NCBI GenBank assembly: GCA_028280265.1
Contig: JANQMD010000010.1
Location: 1-64,000, forward strand
Reading direction: 5' to 3'
Length of the DNA: 64,000 nt
Source of the DNA: Flavobacteriaceae bacterium
GTDB taxonomy: Bacteria; Bacteroidota; Bacteroidia; Flavobacteriales; Flavobacteriaceae
Positions within the stretch are counted from its first letter, which is position 1. Each line of letters opens with the position of its first letter. The notes under the pieces are model-generated. The model was given only the letters and a program-made list of their open reading frames with translations, did no database searches and was not told the origin of the DNA. A program made the translations under genes and the position numbers. Below are positions 1 to 8,070 of the stretch, piece by piece.

Positions 1-230
1 AAAACACAATTTAGAGTAGCTACATTCGAGCAATGTTCTAAAAGCTCATAGTAGTACTCTGTAACTTTATTTTCAAAAGAAACCAGCCATTTCTTAGCCT
101 GTCTTTTATTTGAAAAATAAATACAAATATCCTCACTAAAAGAAACAAATAAATAATATGGCTTCTTTTTGTGAGGTTCGTTGAAACTATCTCGATAATC
201 CGTAAGATGGAGATATATTTTTCTTTTCAA
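1..230 (-). CDS. hypothetical protein, partial (runs off the left edge)
   Basis: An open frame on the minus strand runs from a TTG at 230-228 to the window edge, about 76 codons without a stop. An in-frame TAA lies three codons above the TTG and no ATG occurs in the frame, so TTG is the only usual start. The product begins LKRKIYLHLTDY and contains many aromatic and Lys residues, including FVSFSEDICIYFSNKRQAKK. I do not recognise a family. It is divergent from the small HTH gene that starts 146 bp away, an arrangement common in integrated elements. That the frame is coding is an inference from composition and openness only. Confidence 0.45.
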   Translation of the reverse strand, partial: MKRKIYLHLTDYRDSFNEPHKKKPYYLFVSFSEDICIYFSNKRQAKKWLVSFENKVTEYYYELLEHCSNVATLNCV

Positions 231-376
231 AACCTTTTATTTTCTTATTGTTTGGGGACGATAAAAAAGAAAAAGGAATAGCATTCATCTATTAAAATAT
301 GCCAGTGGGCGAAACCCATTTTGACATATAAAAAATAGATGTATATTGCCAATGTAGTACTTTAATTATAGCATGT

Positions 377-580
377 ATGCAAGAAAAAAAAGAACGATTA
401 AAGTCCTATTTCGAATTGCTGGGAATCGATGCGAAATTGCTAAATAAGAGGACTAATATTGAGATTAGCACTTGTTACAGAATTGTTTCAGGTGAGACGT
501 TTCCAAATTATGAGAACCTACGGAAAATAAAAGAATCTTTCCCCGAAATCTCTCTAAATTACTTGATAACAGGTAATTGA
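377..580 (+). CDS. small helix-turn-helix (Cro/XRE-like) DNA-binding protein
   Basis: A 67-residue protein that is almost entirely one HTH domain. The segment LNKRTNIEISTCYRIVSGE (about residues 22-40) has the spacing of a lambda-repressor-type helix-turn-helix. The end, SLNYLITGN, matches the usual close of Bacteroidota XRE domains (dWLltG). It probably binds DNA as a dimer and may control itself or the divergent partial gene. A 13-base hairpin lies upstream at 306-318 and an 18-bp perfect palindrome begins 17 bases after the stop, both possible binding sites. No effector domain is present. Function beyond DNA binding is inference. Confidence 0.65.
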   Translation: MQEKKERLKSYFELLGIDAKLLNKRTNIEISTCYRIVSGETFPNYENLRKIKESFPEISLNYLITGN

Positions 581-596
581 TTTAGTCAACGTCCCC

Positions 597-614
597 TTTT
601 GCATCGATGCAAAA
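597..614. repeat. 18-bp perfect palindrome TTTTGCATCGATGCAAAA
   Basis: The 18 bases equal their own reverse complement. The site begins 17 bases after the HTH gene stop. It could be an operator for that regulator, a terminator-like structure, or a recombination site. The sequence shows only the symmetry. Confidence 0.6.
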
Positions 615-625
615 AGAAAAGCACT

Positions 626-664
626 GAAATGGGTATTACTACGTATGTAGATAGTACCCATTTC
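626..664. repeat. hairpin with nested second hairpin
   Basis: GAAATGGGTA (626-635) pairs perfectly with TACCCATTTC (655-664). Inside it, CTAC and GTAG flank GTAT and form a second small stem. It is followed by an A-rich run and not a T-run on the plus strand, so a plus-strand terminator role is doubtful. Confidence 0.5.
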
Positions 665-748
665 TAATTAAAAAAACTTTGTAGGCGGGATTTGCTTAAA
701 AGATCGGAAAGCCCTGTAAAAGCTAGAATTTTACTTTACTATATTATT

Positions 749-903
749 AATTATAATACAATTGCATAGTAATTTCTGTATAGCCGTACAACGAGCTATT
801 TACATATAATTGTAGATATAGCGCCTTGAGGTCTATATCGTTATACAATTATGTTCAAAGAAATTACGGCTTTATAGTTTAGATTTCAATTGTAGTTATA
901 ATT
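749..903. repeat. long imperfect palindrome, about 155 bp
   Basis: Four nested arm pairs share nearly one centre near 827: 749-764 with 887-903, AGCCGT 782-787 with ACGGCT 866-871, 802-814 with 844-854, and GATATAG 815-821 with CTATATC 833-839. The 11-base loop is CGCCTTGAGGT. The folded strand would be a long interrupted stem, as seen for structured RNAs, MITE-like elements or integron attC-like sites. I cannot tell which. Confidence 0.55.
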
Positions 904-1305
904 CTATACTATGTTAAATACCCAAAATGTCTTTCGTTATTATTTGATATTGAGTACTTGGGTCTATAAACTTTCGTGAAACCTTTAATTGAAACTTCTC
1001 GTTCAATTGTACTATAATTTGCCGTTATGTAAAATGGCCGCTACCAACCGCTATATTGCTTAGTAAAACAAAATGCTCAATGCATTTTCTTGTACACACA
1101 ATTCTCCAACGCTTGCCAACACCCAAAAAAAGCTAAACCTTTTGCTAGATTTTAAATCACATATTTGAAAAATATTTTCGTTTCAAAAATTTCATGAGCT
1201 TTTCGTTGTATAACCACAACAGTATAAAATTTCTCTAACGAGTAAATTTCTATACCCTTGTTCTATTTCTTCTTCGAATTGAACTTATCATGATGTCTTT
1301 GCATT

Positions 1306-1344
1306 TTCTTTTGTCTTGAAACAAAAGAAACAAAAATTCAAGAC
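1306..1344. repeat. alternative-hairpin repeat, Bacteroidota intergenic type
   Basis: TTCTTTTGT (1306-1314) pairs with ACAAAAGAA (1321-1329). The overlapping GTCTTGAA (1313-1320) pairs with TTCAAGAC (1337-1344). The two stems exclude each other. The sequence resembles short intergenic repeats I associate with flavobacterial genomes; that family assignment is from memory and not checked. Confidence 0.45.
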
Positions 1345-1513
1345 TGCATAAACTTTTGGAAACAATTACGGTTCGCTCCACTATATTCTAGGAAGCTGCG
1401 TAACACATTTAACCTATTTCATATTATTATGTAAAGTAGAAATTATGAATAAAACCAAGTACTAGAACCCTAGAATATGAACGTTCCACTCGCCTATTGT
1501 TTTGACCAAAAGT

Positions 1514-3313
1514 TTATGAGGTCAGTTTATTAAAGAAAATATTCAATTGTTCCATTAAACTTGACATTGATTCTATCATACCTAATTCAGAAAATAATTT
1601 TAATACTTGAGGGTTGTCAACCTCTTGAGATAATGGTATGACATATTCATTTATACTTTTATCAAGAAAATATTCTCTTGAATCAAAATTATTAAGGACA
1701 TAGTTTTTCAATTCTTCATGATGTTCTTTATTTAATATAAAGAAACTGTCATTCATTTTATCATCTTGGTAGCGAAATGTGTCAAAGTACCAACTTGGAA
1801 CATCAAAAATATCATGCTGAGAATAATGTTCAAATATATGCCATAAAATACCACCTCCAATGCTCCCTCCTATACATTCCATCTCCTTCATATTATTGTC
1901 TATACTGACAGAAATTTCTTGTTCTGAATATTTCATTATAGATTTAAAAAGATTTGTTTTATTGGTAAAATCAAGAGAGCTTTTAAACTTATTCCAATAA
2001 ATTTTAACAAAATCATTCGTAAAGACCCTCGGATTTATTTCATTCCAAATTTTCCAGTATTCTTCGTGCAAACCGGGATTTTCAAAAAATATCTCTTCAT
2101 AATCATTTTCTAAGAATTTTATTCTTTTTTCATTTGGCATTTTAACTAAATAAGACAAACCTAAATAGTTCCTTAGCTTATCATTACCAAAGCTAAACCT
2201 ATTATTACTTTCTATAATTATAGGATTTATAGATTCAATTAAACTAGTTAATTTATCATCATTTTCAATATCACTGAAATATTTTTTTAAATATCCATTA
2301 CTAAAGGTTTCTTTAGTATTTTTAATTGCCTGAAATGCTAAAGCTTCCAATTGACTCAAAATCTTGAGATCGTTAACATTTAAATCTAAAACTCTCTTAA
2401 AGTAATCTTTGTTTGATTCTTTTTTTTTCTTCTTGAAATCTATTAAACCATCTATTCGTTTTTCAGTACTTACTTGATTGAATAAATTTTCAATCTCCTT
2501 CTCTTCTTTCTCTCTATCAATCAGCTCTTGCTTAAATTTTAAGTCTTGTGCTTTCTCAAAACCCTTATCATATTGCCATGGAGAATATGCCTTTCTAGGT
2601 AAACCTTCAAATGCAGTCAACTCCATATCATTTTTAAATTTAGTAGTCATACGCATTCCGAACATTTTGAAAATATATTCAGCATGATCTAATATTTCTT
2701 GAATTTTATCAGATTCATGATTATCTTCGGGATCAAACCATTCAAGATCATCTAAAATTTGACCTCTAATATTCTCTCTAATCGTTCGCATTCCCTTTTC
2801 AAAATATTTCTTAGACTCTTCACTATAAATTTCTTTGAGCCTGTGTAGACCATAGTATTCAAGGGTATAACTTATACTAGATATATACATGTCTAATATA
2901 TCTTCTGGGTCTTCTTCAATATAATTTTGTACGTTTTGAATTAGACTTGGAAACCTTTGCATAGCATCGCTGTCTTTCAATAATTTATCGCTTATCTTAT
3001 ATCGAAAATTTTCAAAGATGCCTTTGATTTTATTAAGGACTAACTCTCTAATTTCTATATTTTCTTCAAGGTTAAAAAGCGTTGTTGCATCTATTAATTT
3101 TCTTACTTCAATAGCTTCAAGAGAATCATAAAAAGTAAGCTGATCTGTAAAATCTCTTTCCTCAGTATTACTGAATTTTAACTTGTCAAAATCTTTAATA
3201 ATCTTTTTTGATAGAGCTCTAGAGTTATCTGATGAAAGTATTATTCTATCTCCACTAATATATCTATCGCCTTCAATTTCATAGATAGTCTCACTAAATT
3301 CGTTTGCATCTCT
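1514..3313 (-). pseudogene. C-terminal part of the interrupted nuclease-STAND gene
   Basis: This frame continues exactly in phase after the TAG at 3316-3314 that ends the upstream nuclease-NTPase reading frame: after ...ISCSV-stop it reads RDANEFSETIYEIEGDRYIS and stays open for 599 codons. The first possible start in it is a TTG at 2980, 111 codons in, and the first ATG is six codons later, so translation of this half alone would lose its first fifth. The protein is acidic and helix-rich with no motif I can name; it would be the C-terminal sensor-like part of the STAND protein. The simplest reading is one ancestral gene of 1130 residues spanning 1514-4909 with a single nonsense mutation. Programmed readthrough or a sequencing error are alternatives. 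Confidence 0.7.
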
Positions 3314-4909
3314 CTAGACACTGCAACTAATCTTAAATCTCGTAGTAAAAACGAAAATGAGTTGATTCCAAGATATTGCACCATCAATTAAGATTGATAT
3401 AATATCTTGTCTTTCCCTTAAATATTTTAATAAAAAATCATTTACTGATGGATTTTGAAAGCTTACTACTTTATCAAAACCTCCTTCTTCTATACTTGTA
3501 AAAGTATCTGATAATTCTTTTAAGCATATTTTAAATGTATTCGGAGTAATTATTAGATCATCAAACTGTTTCTTATAAGTTTTGCAAGTTTTATCAAACG
3601 AGGCTTTTAATAAGTTTACGTCTAGTGGTTCACAAGAAATAAAAAGGTTTAAGAGTAGTATTTGAGACGCTACAGATTGTTTTTCGAAAAGAGTTTGCCA
3701 ATAAGAAAAAGGATCATCAAGATAATTTATAAATTCATTATAAAAAGCTCCCTCAAATTTAGAATTCGCCCCAAAATTAAATTTTTTAAATGCGTCTTCA
3801 ATCAGTCTAGGGCTATAGTTTGAGTGAGAGATAATACTGTTATAATATTTCTTATTTTTTAAAAAAAGAATTTGATTTAAATCTAAATCTGAGTAATATA
3901 GATGGTTGAAGAGTATTTCAGCTTTTTCATACCTAGTGTACTTAGAGGCATCAACAATACACTTTTTTAGATTAATTACCTCATTACTTAATTGCTCATT
4001 AAATTTTACTTGCCCTCTTCGTAAAACATATTCTCTAGTAGTTAAAATGAATAACTTATTTTGAGATTTTTTAATACTATCAATGAATCTATTTAAAGAA
4101 ACTAAGTATTTATCTCCAATTTCGTTATCGTCAAATTGAAAACTACCTAGAAAGTCGTCGAAAAAAACAATTTGCTTTTTACTAGGAAGCAAAACACTCT
4201 CTGCTTGTGAAATATTTTCAGTGACCTTAATTAATTCGTAACCTTGATTAAGAAAATACAAAATAAGCATTCTTGCCAATGTCGATTTACCACTACCAGC
4301 TGTACCAGAGATAATGGTATAATTTTGTTTCTCTAAAATTGATAAAGCTTCATCAAAACTTAAGTTTTGAACATAAAGTTTTGAAACAGACTTGATTTTA
4401 TTTATCTCTTGAAGAACTAAGTTTTTTTGCCTTCTGTTTATTGTTTCATCTAAAATATTTTGTAAGATATTTGAGCTGGTTATCCAAAGTTTAGTATGCT
4501 TACGCTCTATCTCATGATATTCTTTGTTATTAAGTAATTCATTTAACTCATCTTTCCCTAAAATATCTTTTTTTGAATGAATAAATCCGTCAAAAGCTTT
4601 AAAAATTTCATCAATTTGGCTGTTGGATAAACTTAAAGTAGTAGTAATTATATACCTGTCTGGTTTAAGTCGCTTTACTTTTTCTAATTCTTCATGCTTT
4701 AGATCACGAATAAAATCCTTGTAATACTTTCGTTTTTTTGCCTGTCCAACAATAAAAACTTTATTGGTTTTGTGTTTGAAGTCTATTCCTTTATCCTTAC
4801 CAATTTTAGTCAGCTCAAAAGGTATTTCTTCTCTTTTTTGAATAATATCTCTTGAAAATCTTTCAAAGTCTATCCAAGAGAAAGCATCATAAAAATTATA
4901 ATTAGGCAT
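3314..4909 (-). CDS. Mrr-like restriction endonuclease fused to STAND-like NTPase (N-terminal part)
   Basis: The 531 residues start with a predicted PD-(D/E)XK nuclease of the Mrr type: FERFSRDII at 15-23, then D43 in GIDF and Q56-A-K58 in VGQAKK, the D...QxK signature. A P-loop GTAGSGKST lies at 202-210, a Walker B IVFFDDF at 247-253 and LTTREYVLR beyond it. This layout matches prokaryotic STAND defence proteins with a nuclease effector (Avs4 and nSTAND3-like families), in which a phage protein is sensed by the C-terminal part and triggers DNA cleavage. Here the frame stops at TAG 3316-3314, just after the NTPase region, and the sensor-like part continues in the same frame. If translated alone it would lack the sensor. 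No partner gene is adjacent. Confidence 0.75.
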   Translation of the reverse strand: MPNYNFYDAFSWIDFERFSRDIIQKREEIPFELTKIGKDKGIDFKHKTNKVFIVGQAKKRKYYKDFIRDLKHEELEKVKRLKPDRYIITTTLSLSNSQIDEIFKAFDGFIHSKKDILGKDELNELLNNKEYHEIERKHTKLWITSSNILQNILDETINRRQKNLVLQEINKIKSVSKLYVQNLSFDEALSILEKQNYTIISGTAGSGKSTLARMLILYFLNQGYELIKVTENISQAESVLLPSKKQIVFFDDFLGSFQFDDNEIGDKYLVSLNRFIDSIKKSQNKLFILTTREYVLRRGQVKFNEQLSNEVINLKKCIVDASKYTRYEKAEILFNHLYYSDLDLNQILFLKNKKYYNSIISHSNYSPRLIEDAFKKFNFGANSKFEGAFYNEFINYLDDPFSYWQTLFEKQSVASQILLLNLFISCEPLDVNLLKASFDKTCKTYKKQFDDLIITPNTFKICLKELSDTFTSIEEGGFDKVVSFQNPSVNDFLLKYLRERQDIISILIDGAISWNQLIFVFTTRFKISCSV

Positions 4910-5282
4910 TTCTTTTTCCTTCTATTATGCAATTCAAATATAAAATTTAATTGATAGATAATTTCACTCCGCACACATTGTAGGTTCCCTCCTCTTTTCT
5001 ATTTTGACAAATAGGAATCGGCAACTCCAATACGTGCTCCATTATGTTTGTAAGAAAGCGTTTTTAGAAAAGAATGAAATACGGAAAACCGTAGAAGCTT
5101 TATAACTACTACTCCACTCCACACACCCGCCTGAACGGAACGGGCAGGCATAGCAGGTTTCTTTTGTCGTGTTATTTGAAGAAATCAGAACAAAGAAACT
5201 GCAATAAGTGTTTTGTTATTATTCGGTCAATACTACTCTTAACAATATCATCGATTAACAAATAGTGTGTTTAATTTAATTG
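4910..5282. other. 373-bp gap with repeat remnants
   Basis: No coding frame seen. It holds a degenerate repeat unit at about 4965-5030 (CACTCCGCACACATTGTAGG then GGCAACTCCAA) and a second unit at 5080-5158 listed separately. Both are relatives of the repeats near 6.2 and 7.6 kb. Confidence 0.5.
5080..5158. repeat. composite intergenic repeat, copy 1 (divergent)
   Basis: Begins with TACGGAAAACCGTA (5080-5093), an inverted repeat. About 27 bases later follows CACACACCCGCCTG (5120-5133), then GGGCAGGCATAGCAGG. The same order, CGGAAAACCGTA then CACACAC...GCCTG...GGCAGGCAT.GCAG, recurs at 6215-6314, so this is one repeat family with a variable middle. Confidence 0.5.
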
Positions 5283-6134
5283 CTAATTATTTCCGGTTTC
5301 AGTTCTAGATATAATCTCATCAATTGGCGTAGTTTCTATGCTCACTTTAAACGTTCTTTTAAGGAAAGAATTTTCGGTAAAAAAGTCTTTTCCAAGAGAG
5401 ACACCAGATTTTATTAATGGAAACTCTTTAACCTTTATTTTTCTTTCTCTTTTTGTATATTTCTTATGAAGAAATTCTGTGACCGTAACCATAGTTATTA
5501 ATTCTACACCCTTTCTTGATTCCTCTGTCGTAAATTGACGTTTAATTTTTGGTAAGTCTAACAGTTTGTCATCAATTATCAAATTAGCTGTTTCGCTAAC
5601 TGTTCCATAATAAATTTCCTCATTCGTTAGACCACTCTTAATACCAAAGAAATTAAGAGTAGAAGTCATTTTATTTGTGATTTTTAATTCAGATAATAAA
5701 CCATTTTCATTGGGATAAGTAATTTTTGGTTTTGGTTTATCCTTCAAATAATTAAAGGGTTGGACATTGTAGACTTTAATATTATTGGTTGTGCTCTTTA
5801 ATTTAGCAGAATGACCAATTACTTTAAGTAAATCATACCTAAACTTATCATTTATAAATTTATCGTCAATTAATCCTTCTAGGCCTTTATTTATAGTTGG
5901 GTCTTCTTTTAATTCGTTGGAGATCTTAAGAGAGTCAGCTATTTCAACTTTGATTAATAATGTTTCTTCTATTCTTTGATCAAATGAATTGAGTTTTTCT
6001 TGTATTTTATTTTGAAGTTGTAGTTCTTCTTTAATCAGCTTCTCCGTCTCTTCGTCAACATTTTCATTACTTCCACAACCTAATATGAGTGTTGCTAAGA
6101 TTATGATAATTATAGATGTTTTTCTTGATTCCAT
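5283..6134 (-). CDS. hypothetical lipoprotein
   Basis: The 283-residue protein begins with a Lys/Arg-containing n-region, the hydrophobic stretch SIIIIILATLIL and a lipobox ending at Cys20 (LILGC), followed by an acidic GSNENVDEETEK linker. It should be exported and lipid-anchored to the envelope. The mature part is Lys/Glu-rich with a predicted coiled coil at about 28-60 and no named domain that I recognise. It stands alone between two copies of a repeat and is divergent from the M50-TPR gene. The repeats and AT-rich context suggest accessory DNA, but this is inference. Confidence 0.6.
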   Translation of the reverse strand: MESRKTSIIIIILATLILGCGSNENVDEETEKLIKEELQLQNKIQEKLNSFDQRIEETLLIKVEIADSLKISNELKEDPTINKGLEGLIDDKFINDKFRYDLLKVIGHSAKLKSTTNNIKVYNVQPFNYLKDKPKPKITYPNENGLLSELKITNKMTSTLNFFGIKSGLTNEEIYYGTVSETANLIIDDKLLDLPKIKRQFTTEESRKGVELITMVTVTEFLHKKYTKRERKIKVKEFPLIKSGVSLGKDFFTENSFLKRTFKVSIETTPIDEIISRTETGNN

Positions 6135-6214
6135 ATTCGATTCATTTTAAATTAATACTGTTTTTAACTATTCATCATCCTTATAAAGTTATAAAAGACA
6201 ATGAATTAGACTTG

Positions 6215-6314
6215 CGGAAAACCGTAATTTAAAATGCACATTTCCGCATTTAAGATTCTAGTAATGAAATCATTCACACACCTGCCTGCGGCAGGCAGGC
6301 ATTGCAGCTTCCCT
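6215..6314. repeat. composite intergenic repeat, copy 2
   Basis: CGGAAAACCGTA (6215-6226) is followed 48 bases later by a 40-base segment (6275-6314). That segment contains the 19-base near-palindrome CCTGCCTGCGGCAGGCAGG at 6281-6299 and is identical to 7614-7653. Confidence 0.65.
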
Positions 6315-6425
6315 ACTACATTGTCAATTCCAAAAAGCGTTCCCTGAATATTGATAACATACTCTGATATTTAATATTAAAATTGTTCTATATTGAAACC
6401 CTTTTAAAATAGGTTTAAAAAGCTT

Positions 6426-7604
6426 ATGCTATTTTTTTACTACATAATTTTCTTAATTCTTTTTGCCGTAGTATTAAGACCGTTTTCAACATTAATTCAT
6501 GAATTAGGTCATGGCATTCCAGCTCTATTACTTACTGATAAAAAAGTAACTCTATATTTAGGTTCTTATGGAGACCCAAAAAAAAGCTTTAGAATCCAAA
6601 TTGGAAGATTAGAACTTTTTTTCAACAAAAAACCTTTTAATTGGAATATTGGACTTTGTGTATTAGAACAACAAACAGTATCAATAAATAATCAAATATT
6701 TATTAATTTAACAGGACCTCTAGCATCGTTAATCTTATCTATAATTCTAAGTTACCTGGTTTTCTTTACTGATTTAAATGACCATGTTAAGGCTATTTTG
6801 TTTTTTTTTAATGTTTCAACCTATTATGACTTTTACATAAATATTGTTCCTAGCAATGAACCTATAGAACTACACGACGGTACTACAGTTTTTAATGATG
6901 GTAAACAAATATTGGATTTATTGAAGCTTAGAAATATACCTAAAGAATATTATGTTGGAGCTGAATACTATAACAATCAAGAATATAATCTAGCAGCTAT
7001 AGAATTAGAAAAAGTTTACAATAAGGGTTATCGAGAAGGGACAATTTATCAATTGTTAATTAGCGCCTATTTGCAGATAAAAGATTATCCAAATGCAAGG
7101 AGAGTAAATAACTTATATGATAATAAATTCAAAAAACAATTTAATTCTAATGATTATACAAATTCAGGACTAATAAAATCCTTTTCTGGTTTGTATAATG
7201 AGGCGCTAAGCGATTATAATAAAGCTATTGAGCTGAACTCAAAAAACAGTATTGCTTTTAATAATCGAGGCTATACTTATAATGTAATTGAAGACTATGA
7301 AAAAGCTATCAAGGACTTTGAAAAAGCAATATTATTAGATGAGAATTTTGCTTATGCACTAAATAACAGAGGTTTTGCAAAGATTAAGCTTGGTTTAAAA
7401 GAAGATGGCCTCAAAGACCTTCAAAAATCAATGACACTTAACGGTACTAATTCCTATTGTTATTTAAATTTTGGTATCTATTATTATGATAATGGTGAAT
7501 ATGAAAAAGCTCTAGAGTACTATAATAAGGCAAAAGAGCTTGATGAAAAAACTTATTTACTTGACAAATACATGGAAGAAGTAAAAAAGAAATTAAATTT
7601 ATGA
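6426..7604 (+). CDS. M50-like membrane metallopeptidase fused to TPR repeats
   Basis: The first helix (residues 1-19) leads into STLIHELGHG with the zinc motif H25-E26-x-x-H29. Further helices lie at about 91-114 and 121-137. NIVP at 139-142 and Asp151 or Asp158 in LHDGTTVFNDG resemble the second, NxxP...DG, motif of site-2-protease-type M50 enzymes. Residues about 180-390 are TPR units (for example SIAFNNRGYTYNVIEDYEKA and YALNNRGFAKIKLG). The likely role is an intramembrane or membrane-bound protease whose TPR part binds a protein partner; substrate unknown. The gene is monocistronic, preceded and followed by the same intergenic repeat. It could be a non-proteolytic M50-fold protein, since the second motif is atypical. 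Confidence 0.65.
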   Translation: MLFFYYIIFLILFAVVLRPFSTLIHELGHGIPALLLTDKKVTLYLGSYGDPKKSFRIQIGRLELFFNKKPFNWNIGLCVLEQQTVSINNQIFINLTGPLASLILSIILSYLVFFTDLNDHVKAILFFFNVSTYYDFYINIVPSNEPIELHDGTTVFNDGKQILDLLKLRNIPKEYYVGAEYYNNQEYNLAAIELEKVYNKGYREGTIYQLLISAYLQIKDYPNARRVNNLYDNKFKKQFNSNDYTNSGLIKSFSGLYNEALSDYNKAIELNSKNSIAFNNRGYTYNVIEDYEKAIKDFEKAILLDENFAYALNNRGFAKIKLGLKEDGLKDLQKSMTLNGTNSYCYLNFGIYYYDNGEYEKALEYYNKAKELDEKTYLLDKYMEEVKKKLNL

Positions 7605-7613
7605 TTTTCATTC

Positions 7614-7653
7614 CACACACCTGCCTGCGGCAGGCAGGCATTGCAGCTTCCCT
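7614..7653. repeat. composite intergenic repeat core, copy 3
   Basis: Forty bases identical to 6275-6314, including the GC-rich near-palindrome CCTGCCTGCGGCAGGCAGG. The core starts 10 bases after the stop of the M50-TPR gene. Confidence 0.7.
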
Positions 7654-7865
7654 CCTGTTCAATTATTTGATTTAAAGAAGAACGTCGGCAACTCCAAAGA
7701 GTATTTACTCGCAACACTCTTATTTTGATAAACAAGAGCTCGTGAATCAAAGATTTGTTCACCTATCGGCTAATCTTTGATTTCATTAACTGTAGTTGAT
7801 TAAGCTTTTAAGAATAAATTTTTGTGAGGCTATTCGTACACATTGCTTTTACCAAAGCAAGATAA

Positions 7866-7884
7866 CCCCGAATCAAGTTCGGGG
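7866..7884. repeat. CCCCGAA-tcaag-TTCGGGG hairpin repeat
   Basis: A perfect 7-bp stem with a 5-base loop in AT-rich DNA, followed by GCAGGCG. Hairpins with this core are common dispersed repeats in Bacteroidota from general knowledge; not checked here. Confidence 0.5.
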
Positions 7885-8070
7885 CAGGCGCCACGCGAGA
7901 ACATTATAGTACAAATACTCATCTAAAAAAAGTCCCTAAAGACTGCCTATTACTCGAAAAAAATGCTTCAAAGTTGTTCCTAATGATACCAATGAACGGG
8001 TTAATAATGAGACTAATGTAGAAAAATATTTTTTAGGATTTTAAAAAGATATCGCTAGTCATTTATAAAT

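Larger units (their letters stand above)
581..1513. other. 933-bp gene-free region rich in inverted repeats
   Basis: No convincing coding frame on either strand. It holds an 18-bp perfect palindrome, a 10-bp-stem hairpin, a nested imperfect palindrome about 155 bp long and a pair of alternative hairpins, each listed separately. The rest (about 910-1300 and 1350-1513) is AT-rich with scattered short dyads and nothing I can name. Confidence 0.6.
7605..8070. other. 466-bp gap with repeats
   Basis: No credible gene on either strand. Contains a third copy of the composite repeat core (7614-7653), GGCAACTCCAA shortly after it as in the gap near 5.0 kb, and a CCCCGAA/TTCGGGG hairpin. The stretch 7900-8070 shows nothing I can name. 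Confidence 0.55.

Noticed and set aside
749..903. CRISPR array or integron attC site as a firm call
   Set aside because: No regularly spaced direct repeats exist; attC identity would require conserved R-box core sites, which I could not confirm.
2478..2687. 69-codon plus frame inside the interrupted STAND gene
   Set aside because: It is a mirror of the coding frame on the other strand, Ser/Phe-rich, with no independent evidence.
1514..4909. Two independent adjacent genes rather than one broken gene
   Set aside because: The downstream half is in exactly the same frame, opens directly after the stop, and has no start codon for 111 codons.
5080..7653. A complete insertion sequence
   Set aside because: No transposase gene and no matching flanking terminal repeats; only short intergenic repeats are present.
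7447..7762. Two minus-strand frames over the end of the M50-TPR gene
   Set aside because: They run through the 40-base repeat and antisense to TPR coding sequence; no protein features.
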